Shown: positions 23,232-35,479, counted from the stretch's first letter. The stretch: 64,000 nucleotides of DNA from Vitellaria paradoxa (GCA_019916065.1 CM034243.1:29910147-29974146), one strand, 5' to 3'. Translations and numbers: made by a program. The notes: generated from the letters alone by a model not told the origin.

Positions 23232-24289
23232 GAATAGAGAGTAAAATAAAATTTTGTAAAATTTTAAGAACCAAACATTATAATATATAAAAAAAATTTA
23301 AAATTTATCAGAGTATTAAAAGATTTTTAAAATTTAGACGAATCAAACACTATATTATATGAAAAAAAAAAATCTAAAATCTATAAAAGATTAAAGAATT
23401 TTAAAAATTTAGAGGATTGTGGCCTATTTGTTTCCCTTGAAACTACCCCTATAAATATATGTATGTATATATTGTAATTTACTTTTTGATTTATAATTAT
23501 TTTGAAAAAATGGGTTTTACTTTTTTTTTTTTTAATTTTTTATCACACTTGTCTTGTCTTTATCTCTCTTCTTCTCTCCTTTTTATCTCACTTTTTTACC
23601 CTATCTTTTCTCTTGCCCCTTACTTCATTTTTCTCTCTAACTAAATAATGAAAATAAAACATTATTCTCTCTCATTCGTTCCTCTTTTCGACTTCAAATT
23701 CAACCAAACAGAGGGTAAATTTTTGAACGCAACAAGTAATAACAAATAACTAATAAGTAATAATAAACCATTACAAAATTGGAAAAAGACTTGCTGATAC
23801 GATTATTTTTTAAGCACTACATGAGCAGTGCATCCTTCAACCGTACAATTGAATTGCCAAACCGTCTGGCTCTTTACCCATTCCAATATCAGTTAAAGCT
23901 GCTCCTGTATAAGGAGCAAGGTATTATAATGTAGCAAGAGAATCTGCCGTTTCGGCTACTATAATAGTATTATTCTAGCACTCTCCTATTTTGGAAAATA
24001 GTCACTACTTGGGTCAAAGAATATGCTTTTTGACCAATAGCTATATAAACACACATTACATTTTGTTCCTATTTTGTCATTCGACTTATGTTCTTCATGT
24101 AACATTTAGACCGAGTGACTCTAAGAAATTACGTCGATACTTCCAGTGTGGTAAACAGTACTTGATCGTGTAGTAGTTGAAGGATGCACAGTTAAATACT
24201 GGGCACCACAGGTACCCTCTATTCTTAAAAATTATACAATTATTTTAGAGCACTATAGACGATTAATGTGTCACAGGGATACTTTGGCT

Positions 24290-24416
24290 CCGTTTGGCAT
24301 ACAAAAAATCACTGAAAATCTCTGTTAACTTTATATCATATCAACTTTTTTCTTTCACTGCTCACATTACGAACTCTCAATTTATCTCACTTTTTCTTAC
24401 TCCAAACACACCCTCT
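24290..24416 (+). mobile_element. Short MITE, family A
   Basis: The left end is GGCTCCGTTTGGCATACAAA and the right end is TCTTACTCCAAACACACCCTC, which reverse-complements to a matching GAGGGTGTGTTTGGAGTAAGA. The core includes ATTTATCTCACTTTTTCTTAC, shared with the element at 1038-1369. Non-coding; exact limits uncertain. Confidence 0.45.
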
Positions 24417-25270
24417 ATCTTAGTAAAATTTGCTTGTGTGTTATACATCAAATGACCCGAAGTGCGGAATAATTGCCACTGCCCATCACTGTTTGGGCCC
24501 CGTCTAAATTTTTAATTATGGCAAATTATCATTTTACCTTCAACTGTTAATTATTTTATGTTTTATTTTTACTAAATATATCCATGTATTTATTTTTTAA
24601 AAAAATTAATTTTTATGTGTTGGTCAAATGGAAAAGTTAGAACGATAATGAGGGAAATTATTTTATGCATCAGGCCTATTATGCCATTTCGGTTTGTTCC
24701 AAATTTTTTTTTTTTTTTAAGCTTAGGGAAAATTTTGAGCTCATTTAACTAAATGGACCGAGCTGGACTAAATTAATTAAGGGTAAATTATGTCTATATC
24801 CCTTAACATTTGTGTAATTACACTTACACCTTTTACTGTTTAAAAATTATACTCAAATTATTTATTTTAAAATATTGTTAATAATAACGTTCTTAAAATC
24901 AACCATTAAAACTTAATAAAAAAAAGTCGAATTAACTAAAATTTTAAGTGTTTTTTTAATTTAAACTCCATTTAATTTCTTGTATTTTAATTCCCATTCT
25001 TATCACCCAGCAACAATTCTACAATCCCAATAGTCCAAAATTATAGTCATTTGGGTTAATTTAAGCATTGTGAGGTCCTACTACCACGAAGGAGGAATTG
25101 AGTGCCAGTAAGCCTCTTCCAATGGACGAACGACCCAGTACTCACCGGTTTACATTGCAACAACCTAGTTCATTTGTGAGGATTTCAAGCAATTTTAGCA
25201 CATTGCACACTGTACGAGCCACGGTATACCAAGATAGCAACTAGACCTAATAGAGAACTTATGCTAGCTA

Positions 25271-25638
25271 CAGGGGGCGGACAGGGGGGTAACAAGGCCC
25301 ATGGCCTCCCCTAGGGTGTAAAAATTCTCTACTAATATATGTATATATTTTTTTTTCATACTCATATTAATCTTAACTGAACCCTCCAAATGTCTTTAAT
25401 TATTATAGCGGATTCCACTAACTTTATATATATATATAACATTGTTTATATATAGTACATGTGTAAAAGAAAAAAAATAATAGTACCCATACAGTCTGAT
25501 GATAGTGCTATTTTTTATTTATAAAAGATAGATTTTAAACTCAATGTTATTTTCGTAACAAATAAATAAATAAGATACCATAACTTACTTTAAAACATAT
25601 ATAAATTGCCCCCAATTTCTTTCGTGCGTCCGCCATTG
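25271..25638. mobile_element. Non-autonomous hAT element, 368 bp
   Basis: Imperfect inverted ends read CAGGGGGCGGACAGG on the left and, reverse-complemented, CAATGGCGGACGCAC on the right. They are flanked by 8-bp direct repeats GCTAGCTA (25263-25270) and GTTAGCTA (25639-25646), one difference. An 8-bp duplication and CAGGGGCGGA-type ends are typical of plant hAT transposons. No transposase frame remains. Confidence 0.7.
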
Positions 25639-26684
25639 GTTAGCTACAATGAGTAGTGACTAGACCGCTATTTATGTATAATGCAAGAGCTATGGCATAA
25701 GCTCTCATTAAATAATGAGTAGTTTTTTTTTTTTAATTAAATAATAAGTAGTTTTGCTACAGCATGCATTTCATATTGCACGACTATGCAAAATGGTGTA
25801 ATGAAAGTACTTTTGCTTCCGTTTTGTGAGTTCTGTAGGTCATTTTATAGTGACCAAATGTTCATGTGCACTTATTATCTTTACGTCAGGAGGTGAAAAA
25901 ATTGGCAATTTATTCGCCCTGCATTAGTCATGAATGATTCAACCTGTCGGAGCATGATTAGATAAGCGGTGACAAGCGTATTAAAAATTTTATCATTTAT
26001 ATATGTTTACGTGTGATATCATTTGTAACATCCAATATTTATCTTAATAGTAAAATATTATTTGTAACATTCAATATTTATCTTAATAGTAAAGCATTTT
26101 AAACTCAATCTATTAAGCACATCTTATTTTTTTGGGCTTTCATTTAAGCTTGAAGACACGAGCTCGGCCCAACCCAAAATGCCGAAATATACGTTTTTAT
26201 TTATTTATTTATGTATTTATATATTATTTTTATTTGTATTTTCTTATAAAAGTTCAAGTTTTAATATTAATTTCTTGTAAATATTAATTTTAATACTACA
26301 CTACTTATTTTATAACTTTTTAAATTATTTGTATTAAAAAAGATACTTTAAATTTTCTTTAAAAAAATAAACGAGTTAAAAATTAAATTTGAATTGGATA
26401 AGAGAAAAATTTACCGGTGGTTCTCATGAGCAAAACAACAAAAACTGAAAAGGCATTGACAACCGAGGTCCCACCAACATCAGTGAAAATAAATAAAGCA
26501 AGTAAAATTTTTGTTGTTGTATACCTAAAAAATTTCTCATTCATAGAACATAAGAAGGGAGTAGTTGATAGGAAAAACCATGAAGAGAGAGAGAGAGAGT
26601 GAGAGAGAGAGAGAGCCACCCCAATGGTTTCTGTAAAACACTAGAACCAAACATGCAGATTTCTCTATTTAAACCCATATAGGA

Positions 26685-26800
26685 TGCATTTAGAACGACA
26701 AAAGTTAGTCAAATTTAATAAAAGTTATAAGTTTATAATTTATGCAGTGAGATAAAAAATAAATAATTTTTAAAGATTTTTTGTATTTTTTGGTGAAATT
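26685..26800 (-). mobile_element. Family-A MITE remnant downstream of TWD1
   Basis: The sequence GGATGCATTTAGAACGACAAA starts a stretch with the family-A core (TTATAATTTATGCAGTGAGATAAAAAATAAATAATTTTTAAAG, in reverse orientation). The right end is not clean. It lies just beyond the TWD1 3' end and may overlap its 3' UTR. Confidence 0.35.
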
Positions 26801-26946
26801 CAGAGCTCAAAATGTAGCCACAATCAAAATTCACACAAGTTAAAAAGGAAAACGTTGAGCCATTTTTGGCAACTGCAATCTCCACATGAAATAACAGTTA
26901 ACAAATCATCTCAAGAATTCATTCTATTACAACAAGCAGCAGCAGC

Positions 26947-29349
26947 TTATTCAGCCTTGATTCTCTCATGCTTGAAAACTCGATAAAATAATGAGAGGAG
27001 CCACTGCCAAATCAGTACAAGCCAGTTGGTTTGCTGCTTGGGTTTAGGTTCAGGTCTTGGTCCAAACAATCCCTTATACAGCTCCTTCTGCTTCTGATAG
27101 ACAGCCTTCTCATGTTCAGCCAGTAAACGCAATTCCCTCGAAATTGCTTTGTCCTCCGGAGCAAATTTGCGCGCCTTGAAGAAGTCTTCGCGGGCAGCAT
27201 CTGTCTGCCCGAGTTCTGCTCTAGCTTTTCCTCTTCTGAATAGTGCTTTAACATTGTTTTCATCTTCCCCCAACACCTAGAGTGTCATTATACAATAGAA
27301 TAAGGATCACTCTAATCAAACTCTCTTATAGATGATTTACATTTCAAGGCTGTGAGGGTTAACGGAGCATAAATATCATAAAAATGTGCCTAATAGCGCG
27401 TATATTTGAGAGGGAGAAGGAGAGAGCGTTTTTTGATGATACTTCAAAAGATCATATTTCTTGCTCTATACAAGCAAAGCCAGAACTTCAATTCCTTTGG
27501 CAAATAATGGGAAGTAGCTTGATGAAATATAAACCTCAATGTAGCAAGGGAGGTTAATGTAATTTTTGAAATATACTTTTCAATAAACCTCAAGGGAAGC
27601 CAGTAATAAATGTAGTGATAATTGTTAAATGATTCTTTTTACCCCTTCTTACACATCTGATTTTGCTTTGAATGCCACTAAGCCAAAGTTTAAACATTAT
27701 GACTGTTTATCTGGGGATGAGATGGTGCCGGGATAGGATGGCGGGGGCACTGGCAGCCGCACATTGGGGTGAAAGGGGGTCAAATGACCCTCCTTGATTT
27801 TGAAGTTAAAATTACTAAAATACTCTTTGTATTTTAGCCTTGCTACAAAATAACATTAACTTGGAATTTCTAAACATAAGAGTCTACAAGAATCAAAACT
27901 AGACATCTGTATATTTTCCCATTGCACCATTGAATACTTTTGTGAATATATCAGTGAATATAGGTGGTGTTTAGACGACCAAAAAAAAAGTTGGTGTAAA
28001 ATTGATATGTGGCAAAATTTAATTGGAGTAAGTTGGAAAAAGTTACTAACTTTTTGTAATTTTGGGTGTATTTTGGTATGCTAAACACCACCATAAAATA
28101 GGAATAAACAATAAACAAGCAAACCAAACATATACCCAATATACAAATACATCCCTATAATTTAATTTGTAATAATTCCAACCCTGAAATAAGAATAATG
28201 CATAAATAAGCCCCCGAATTTATACCCAATATACAAATACACCATTGAGTGCAGGTGGTGAAAATAAGGATGTGGGGGCCACTTAAATTCTAAAAAAAAA
28301 AAAAAAACCCAACCAAATAACAACCCTCTTCGTCAATTTTCGACAATTCCCTACTTTCTTCAATCAAAACTCGATTATCTCAAATAAAATTTAAACCAAC
28401 AAAATTATCGAGCATTTATTAATAATGGTTCAACTGCAAGAGAATTGAAGATGTCAAGGGAGGTAGTTTTTCTCCACCACTAACACTAAAAATTTGGTCC
28501 AAATCAACGTGTTGTCTAAGTTTTTAAAATGATGGAATTATTACGTATAAACGAAAAGGAATGATTACATATTGAACTACAAGGATGTAATTGTATATTG
28601 AGTATAAATTCAGAGACTTATTTATGCATTATTCCTATAATATAGCATAATAAATTCTATAAATAAAATATTTAATAATTATTATATTTCCTTGCGACAG
28701 GAAACATCCAAGGTAAATCTTCAAGTGTTTTTAGGGGGCCCTAGTTGAACCAATAAACCGTGAAAAATTTTTATTGGTTTAATATCCGATTCAATTATGA
28801 TAATTTTTTCTCCCTAATATGCAACATCACTTCTCTGCCTATCCCAATCCCAACCCCAACGCGACTCACCACCCCTTTCTTGGGTGCTTTGTCCCCCCTT
28901 TAGTGAAAATCATTGGTCTGCCCTTAAGTAAGGGATAATGTATAGGATTGAATAAATATGACATTAACTTCTAACATGGAATTATTATTTGGTGTTTGAT
29001 TGGTTGAATATAAAATGGGATGGAAGATTTGATTTTACAAGAGATTGGATATTTCGATCTTGACGGGAACCTAACCGGAGCTATTTTATAGGGTATAAAG
29101 AGTTAAGTTTTGGACATCATGTTTGGACTAATTTGTTGCTGTCAAACACAGGCGAAGGTAAGATCCATGGACATGGAATCCAATCCCCCACCTTATCCCC
29201 CATAATCTAACATAGCCTATATATATAATTTATATATATAAATGGAGAGATCAAATATATGCAAATATGAATCAGGTTAAGGAGTGCCAAAATGCAACTG
29301 ATCATGGAAGCTTCAAGCATAGTCGAAGCTAATGAGCTTTCAGAGGAAG

Positions 29350-29383
<34 letters not shown>

Positions 29384-32300
29384 AAATCAAGCCCACATTG
29401 GGGGGTTAAAAAAAAAGATGAATAAATAAATAAGAGCATGATTCCTTTGCCAGCCACTGACCCAAGTATTCGTTGATGTCATGGCAATGTAGCAGATAGG
29501 TGATGGCATGGTGCAAAAGAAAAGGCTAAATAATTGGGCAACAGATACATACAATGCTGCAGTGTCCAATTGCTTCTTCATAGCGTTTGAGCTTTATAAG
29601 GCAAGCCGCCATGTTAAGGTGGCAAGGATTCTTTACTGCCAAAGCCATGTCCCGATACTTATCGTACAACTGGAACATGAAGTCATCCCCCATATATGCT
29701 ATGGCCTATAAAACCACCACCATTATGCAATTGGAAAAAATAAATAAATAAATAAAGGAAAATAAAACTGTACAAACTCATGCCGGTAATGAATGACAAA
29801 GCAAGAACATTTAATAACAAGAGTTCGTAACCATTTCATACTGTTGCATGGCCTCCTCCAGTTTTTCCTCCTTGAACAGGTCATTTCCATCCATCTTTCT
29901 TCTGTCAGCTGCTCCAATTCTCTCCTCCACTGTCATATCACCACGAGATTTCCCCTATAAAACATATTATTGGATAACATTGTGATATGAACATGCTAAT
30001 GGGGTCCAAACTATCATTTCTGAAGACAGAAGAATTAATTTGTAAAGAATTTATTCAGAATGACTTACTTCTTTTGTTTCATCAAAACCAATGAGCTCAA
30101 CTTCATATACAATATCAGCCATGGGTGGAACATTTGGGAAAGAAAAGTTACCTTCTTTCCCATATCCTAATTCCCAACCTACACGCAACAGGGCACGCTC
30201 ACCAGACTTCATGCTGGACACCCCAATACCCAACCCTGTCATTTCCTTCTTTTCTGTTACAAAAGAACAATTGAATTGTTTTGCTCAAAAGAAATTTTAA
30301 CCGAGGGAACTTGTGCCATTAGATACAACAGTTCAATGCAAAACATAAAAAAATTCAAATCAGTTTCAAAAACTGGTCATAATCAAACTTCTAATCAAAA
30401 CTAAATGTTACAATAGCAAATTTTCATTAAAACATATACTATAGTACATAATGCTTCAATTGGCACTTTTCCTATTCATGACAAGAGTGCAGCAGCAATC
30501 AAGTTATTCAACAAAAGGATTGGTGCAAATATTTTCTTGGGTGATACAGAAAAAACAATTCATGATACCAAAACTGAATATTTTGGAAGCACGCACAAAT
30601 TATGTAAATACCTTTTCCTAAGACCAACTCAAATGGTCGCTGTTCATGCCATGTGTCTTCAAATTTGTGATGCGTGCTTTCAGTCCATGCTCTGTAGTGC
30701 ACTACGAAATGTTCAAATACATGATTAAGTTAGTGCTTCTTCATAACCGTTCTATCTGACCGAATTAATCAAAATTCCTTTAGTAAGAGGGAAACTTTTT
30801 TCTTTTTTCTTTTCTTTTTCTTCCTTTTTTAAGGCCTCAATGAAATGACTATGATTACAACCATAGAACTTTGAAGAATTAGCTTAATTGAAAAGGAAGA
30901 CAGGGTGTTTCTTTATTCATTTCCTTTGCTGTTTCCTTTTCCTTTTGTATTGGGATCTGTTTTGGAAGTGGGTGAATCTTCTTCTATGTGGGTCCAGTCG
31001 TGCATGGCATTTTTTCATCAACCGCTTGAATTGACCACTTTTTTTGGTCTTGCACACTCACTTCCAACCATGCTGATAGAAAACTAAAATTTTGAAGAAG
31101 TTCCATTATCACAAGCGATATATTTAGAAGGGGAAAATCTAACTTACAGATTAGGGATGAAGAGCACAGTTAGTTTCAGCCAGATGATATTTCATCATTT
31201 TGTTTAATTAATTCACAAATTTTTTGTGCACAGATTACCAGATTATTTTTAAAGAGACTGGTGAAAAATCTTAATAATTAACAACATTGGTTAAACACAA
31301 TGCATTTGAAGCACCTTTTTTTTTTGGGGGGGGGGGGGGTCTCATCCTGTCCTTAAACAACCTGCCTGCATTACTTACCAAAAAAAACACCTGCCTGCAT
31401 CAGGATAATTACAACTGGAATTTCAGAAGGATTACAAGATAAAAAATATTCCCACATTCAATGCTTGATGGCCGATACCCAAAACCAGAATGGATGAAAT
31501 CCAAGGGACATAAGATGACTGCTGTTATAGACTAGCTGCTTCTCAATTGTAAATCTGAGGATCTTTGGTTTACAAATTTCTAATTCATATATATGAAATG
31601 CAAAGGAAAGAAGACAACAACAATAACAACAACATAAGCCTTATCCCACTACGTGGGGTCGGCTACATGGATCACACGGCGCCACTGTGTTCTATCAAAA
31701 ATCATATCTTCATGTAAATCATTTATAATAAGGTCTCTTCTGATAACTTCTCCATATCTTGATGCAAAGGAAAGAAGACGAATTATAGAAAACAAAAACA
31801 CAAAAATGAGTCCCAATGTGAACTTACAAAAGCATGTTGAATATTTGGATGGCTTCTGACCATGACCTTCCTTGATAATTTGCTTGGTAACTTTCTCATG
31901 AAGAATTTCTACATTGGAATCAACTTTTGGGGGCCCACTACCATCTTGAGGAAGTTCTCCATGCACAAATGAAGCACTCTCAGCAATGATTTCATTTTCA
32001 CCATCTTGACCTGGAAATTTTGAGGATCTCATTAATCTCAACTAACATTTTTTTGTTACACTAGAGGTAGCCTCGGCTTCAGTGGGACTAATGAGTTCAG
32101 TGGGACTAATCCTCATGAGTTCCTACCCCACTAGAACTAGCACGTAATAATGAGGGAGTTCAAACTAGCAACCTCTACTTCAATTGGTAAAGCTCCTAAT
32201 GTTGAACTACAAAAACATAATTGATATAATTTGAATGACGTCACCAATTTGCATATCTAGTCAAAGGGTAATAAATATTTTCTGTGACTCTTCTCTCTCT

Positions 32301-35300
32301 CTCTCTCTCTCTCTGGGTGGGTGGAGGAAGGAGGGGATAAATAGTGGTTTTATCAAGGTGAAGAACATGAAAACAGGGCTATATTAGACTAAAGATGATT
32401 TTGTTTTAAATAGACCTGAAATATGATTTCAGTCAGCAAGTACTAATGAGTTATTTCAGACTAGAAATCATCATTTGGTGTCTCAACAATCACAAATAAC
32501 TTGAACTTGAGATCACTCACCAGATATTTGCATTACTAATCATTCTCTGAGTTATTCAGTCATGGTAGACTACAATATAGTGTAAAGTACATTTTATTAA
32601 TCTAGCTGCAAAGGTTAAAGGAGGAATGTGCCAAAGCATCTCACAGTATCAAGATAGAAAGAAATGTATAATAATCCCATTAAAATTTAAAAATTATCTC
32701 TGGTGAAAGTTCATTCCATCCAGTACGAAGCAGTAAAATATCAACCTTAATTCATATTCATTAACACAATGCAGAAATTCATTGTAGAAATGCACAACTC
32801 ATAAGACCAGACAAAGGTCCACATCATACACTCATTATATCCATCTTCACTTAAGCCAAATCAAATCACATCCCTCTAAATGTGTAATAATATATTCTCC
32901 CAACCATACGGCACAACATGCATGTGCATCATTCTACAGTAAATGTTTTAAGTTGGAGCTTCTGTCTTCAAGTTTGTAAGTTTCACAAATGAAGATATCT
33001 AGAGGTACAGCCTTCAAGCCAACTTTTAGTTTAATAAATAAAAAGTAATTATAAAGAACTTACTACTACTTGTCACTACGGCAGCTGATGCTATAGTGGA
33101 CAGGTGGGCAGCAAAATCATTAAAGAAATGCATGGAAAAACAACCAATAACCTTCTTATATTTTCAACTTGATCTTAAATATATATTTCATCCCTCCTCC
33201 ACAACTGAAATTTAAAATAAAATGCCATACCACCTATAATATGAAGCTATGAGCTCTAATGCATATTCATGCAATGTTCTAGTACACCGTGTAGTGAAAA
33301 GCAACTAATGTAGACCAAATATTGAAATATGTGAATACCAAGATATTGAACTATGCAGTTTAATGTTCAGTGTTTATAATTTACTTGCCATTCCTGCCCA
33401 CAGAGTAGCAGTTCAATGGTAATCATTTTACCAATTGAAGTAGAGGTCACCAATTCGAACCCCCTTGACATTATCTGACTCTTATTTCTGGTTAGGTGAG
33501 TCAGAAGCTCTAGCGATTAGTCCCCCCAAATGTGAAGACACCCTACTAACAGCTCCGGTCCTCACTTGCTTAATATAGAAATCTCACAAAAACTGTGCAC
33601 TTCCCTCCATCTATTTTTTGTTCTCTGGTTTCAGAATTTCTAATTTTAGCAAGGTCCCAAGGAACAATTTCCTTGAGTTTGTGTCACAACAGATTTAGTA
33701 AAAACAAATGCAAATTCACATGAAAAATTATGAGGAAACATAAGGATGAGCACTTATTGCTTGCAAGAAGCAGTAAACCCAAAATTAAAGACCTCCTCAT
33801 TTTTCATGCCAACAAAATGCCTAATCAAAATTGGTCACATTTGGTTCAACTCCAAACAAGTGCTAGATTGTCAGCAATGTTTTGAAATATTTTTAAAGGT
33901 CAAAACGTAGCATATCAATATAGTGAAAATTGTTTGGAGTAATATATAAAGTTAGATTATTCTAGAATTAAATTCTAATACCTTTGCCAGCTAAATGATT
34001 AGAGATGATTGCACCTCGCTATATTGAAAAAGTTGTATTAGTGATTATCCAACTAGTCATTGCCTTTCATACCATGTGAGCAAAATCAACTGGATAGGTT
34101 TACTTAAAAAGTAGTGTCCACATAAGTATATTCCAGCTCCACCCCACCATGGAGCCTTAAACTTTATATAAACAAAGATTTGTTGAAAACAGGCATGTTG
34201 TCTCTCACCAGAAAAAATCAACCACGATAGCACATAATTGAGTCTATAAAGCCAACACCAAATGTTTGGGATTATAGTTTGTTGTTTCTGGTTTTGTCAA
34301 TGTATAATACAATTTGGATTGTTATCCTTTTGGATCGATAACTGTACAACTCTGTAGTCATGTTATTCAAGCTATAACTATGTAGGGGAGAATATAATTC
34401 ATAAAAGGGGAGTTTCATCTAAGTAGATTGAAATGTACTTTTCATAACAAAAATCATATTACAACAAGCTATGAAAAACTGGCACTGCAAAATGTTGTGC
34501 GGTATCTGCATCTGCCTCATATTAGACTGGCAAACACACACTCTAGGGATAGATTGAAACACATGTAGAATATGGTGCATGACATTTTCAGTTCTTTATT
34601 ATATTTTTTCATTGAATATAGCTGCAACAAAGAAAGGTCATAGTTGGGGTTGTCTTATGATTACTGATATTATTTCCGGCTGCAATTGTGCAATTTGCTT
34701 CTTCAGAGAGCAAAATTGGAAAAAAATATAATAAAAAATAGCCCTAACATTTATGAAACCTAAAATCATATCGTCTTGTCTCATCTTTAGTCAATTTTGT
34801 ATGTAGAATAATTTTTTGATTTATGAATGGACAAGTGGAATTAATGTTATTTTTAAATATTTTTGTTGGTTTGTAAATGTTGTATTCACACATAGGGCAA
34901 ATAAAATTATTTATGTAAGAATATATATATATATATATATTTGTTCCCTGCCATATCAATATTCTCACTTTTTCAAACTTGTGTCCCATGTCATTACCTG
35001 TACCATGTCCTTGTCTGTATTTTTGAGATGATTAAACCTTCAATTTTATTTTGATTATGATAACATAATGCTACGTTCCCAAAGAAAAGCAAGTACAATT
35101 AGTCTATGTCAGACAATTTATTATTAATAATAGATGCATTATTAATAATTCTATTGAAAATTAAAGTGAAAAACATGAGATGGTTTTGTTGGTTACAGAA
35201 GATTCTTCACTTCTTGCATTTAAGATAAAACTATAAAATTGATAATTAAATGTGAATTCAATCAGAATTTTCTAAATTTTGTTCCTGAGGAGCCAATTGT

Positions 35301-35479
35301 TGCATTATGTTATCTTTACTTTCCAAAACACAACCAAAAATGGATGTTCGATTTACTATATAAATTACAGAATAAGAAAACATGATCTTAAAATCCTAAA
35401 TCTTGTTCTGAAGACGAAAAATGTGTGAACCTGAAAGATTACCAGCTGACTCATTGTGCTGCTCCTGAACTTCTTCCAT
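26947..35479 (-). CDS. TWD1: TWISTED DWARF 1 / FKBP42 immunophilin (seven coding exons)
   Basis: Exons: 35479-35443, 32010-31828, 30701-30612, 30253-30069, 29954-29832, 29705-29553 and 27276-26947. All introns are GT-AG and the phases join cleanly into 366 aa, against about 365 in Arabidopsis. Order: acidic N-terminus (1-45), FKBP-type domain (about 55-160, with FEDTWHEQRPFELVLGK and FPNVPPMADIVYEVELIGFDE), TPR region (about 180-300, including ALFRRGKARAELGQ), a basic calmodulin-binding-like stretch and a hydrophobic C-terminal anchor (341-358, NWLVLIWQWLLSLFYRVF) before the end IKAE. In Arabidopsis this ER/plasma-membrane co-chaperone binds ABCB1/ABCB19 auxin exporters through the FKBP domain and HSP90 through the TPRs; loss gives twisted dwarf plants. 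A stop codon lies in frame two codons before the ATG, which fixes the start. Exon 1 has two possible donors. Confidence 0.93.
27963..28092. mobile_element. 130-bp MITE in TWD1 intron 6
   Basis: The left end GGTGGTGTTTAGACGACCAAA pairs with the reverse complement of the right end, GGTGGTGTTTAGCATACCAAA: about 12 identical bases, then five mismatches before ACCAAA. ATA is present on both flanks. Non-coding. Confidence 0.65.
28193..28634. mobile_element. Element with ~50-bp terminal inverted repeats in TWD1 intron 6
   Basis: The left arm (28193-28243) starts GAATAATGCATAAATAAG and continues CCCCCGAATTTATACCC. The right arm (28583-28634), reverse-complemented, starts GAATAATGCATAAATAAG and continues TCTCTGAATTTATACTC. 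The arms agree over about 50 bp with a handful of differences. The 340-bp middle has no coding frame. A further copy of the motif TACCCAATATACAAATAC lies just outside at 28133-28150. This looks like a foldback or MULE-type non-autonomous element; class not assigned. Confidence 0.6.
31616..31761 (-). mobile_element. 5'-truncated LINE (RTE-like) 3' tail with 18-bp target duplication
   Basis: A 146-bp insert in TWD1 intron 2 carries the plant repeat signature TAAGCCTTATCCCACTACG then TGGGGTCGGCTACATGGATC near 31635-31672. On the minus strand it ends in a (GTT)n-like tail. It is flanked by perfect 18-bp repeats ATGCAAAGGAAAGAAGAC at 31598-31615 and 31762-31779. The GGGGTCGGCTA motif and TTG-type tail are seen in plant RTE-clade LINE 3' ends; I rely on memory for the family, but the duplication itself is plain in the sequence. 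Confidence 0.75.
32064..32211 (-). mobile_element. SINE-like copy in TWD1 intron 1 (minus orientation)
   Basis: On the minus strand it begins near TAGTTCAACATTAGGAGC, followed by TTTACCAATTGAAGTAGAGG and the box-B-like GTTTGAACTCCC. The second of these segments is shared with the plus-strand copy at 33402-33535. An internal direct repeat of TTCAGTGGGACTAAT occurs near its right end. No clear target-site duplication was found. Confidence 0.5.
32288..32314. repeat. (CT)n microsatellite in TWD1 intron 1
   Basis: A run of CT dinucleotides is followed by GGGTGGGTGG. It lies inside the 3.4-kb first coding intron of TWD1, roughly 280 bp from the exon 2 acceptor. Likely length-variable. Confidence 0.8.
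33402..33535 (+). mobile_element. SINE-like copy in TWD1 intron 1 (plus orientation)
   Basis: Box-A-like AGTAGCAGTTCAATGGTA at about 33404-33420 and box-B-like AATTCGAACCCCC at 33452-33464 stand at tRNA-like spacing. The stretch TTTACCAATTGAAGTAGAGG matches the minus-strand copy at 32064-32211. The body ends near AGTCCCCCCAAATG. No tRNA fold closes, so this is a retroposon head and not a tRNA gene. Confidence 0.5.

Larger units (their letters stand above)
20110..26880. other. Intergenic region between OBE4 and TWD1
   Basis: About 6.8 kb with no supportable gene. The OBE4 promoter lies at its left edge. Most of the rest is MITE material: a Tourist-like element (20813-21175), family-A elements (about 23091-23231, 24290-24416, 26685-26800) and a hAT-type element (25271-25638). 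A moderately GC-rich island (about 21880-22110) carries no frame I can support. A GA-rich microsatellite lies near 26584-26614. TWD1 3' flanking sequence occupies the right edge. Confidence 0.6.
27277..29552 (-). other. TWD1 intron 6 with nested repeats
   Basis: This 2.28-kb intron between the last two coding exons holds a short MITE (27963-28092), a long-inverted-repeat element (28193-28634), a Tourist-related stretch (about 28930-29220) and an AT microsatellite (29352-29380). A transposon-like C-rich stretch lies near 27715-27830. No exon-like frame is visible inside. Confidence 0.7.

Noticed and set aside
26383..26619. 78-aa minus-strand frame starting MALSLSHSLSLSS
   Set aside because: Ser/Leu start comes from a GA/CT microsatellite; no conserved sequence follows and it lies outside the TWD1 transcript.
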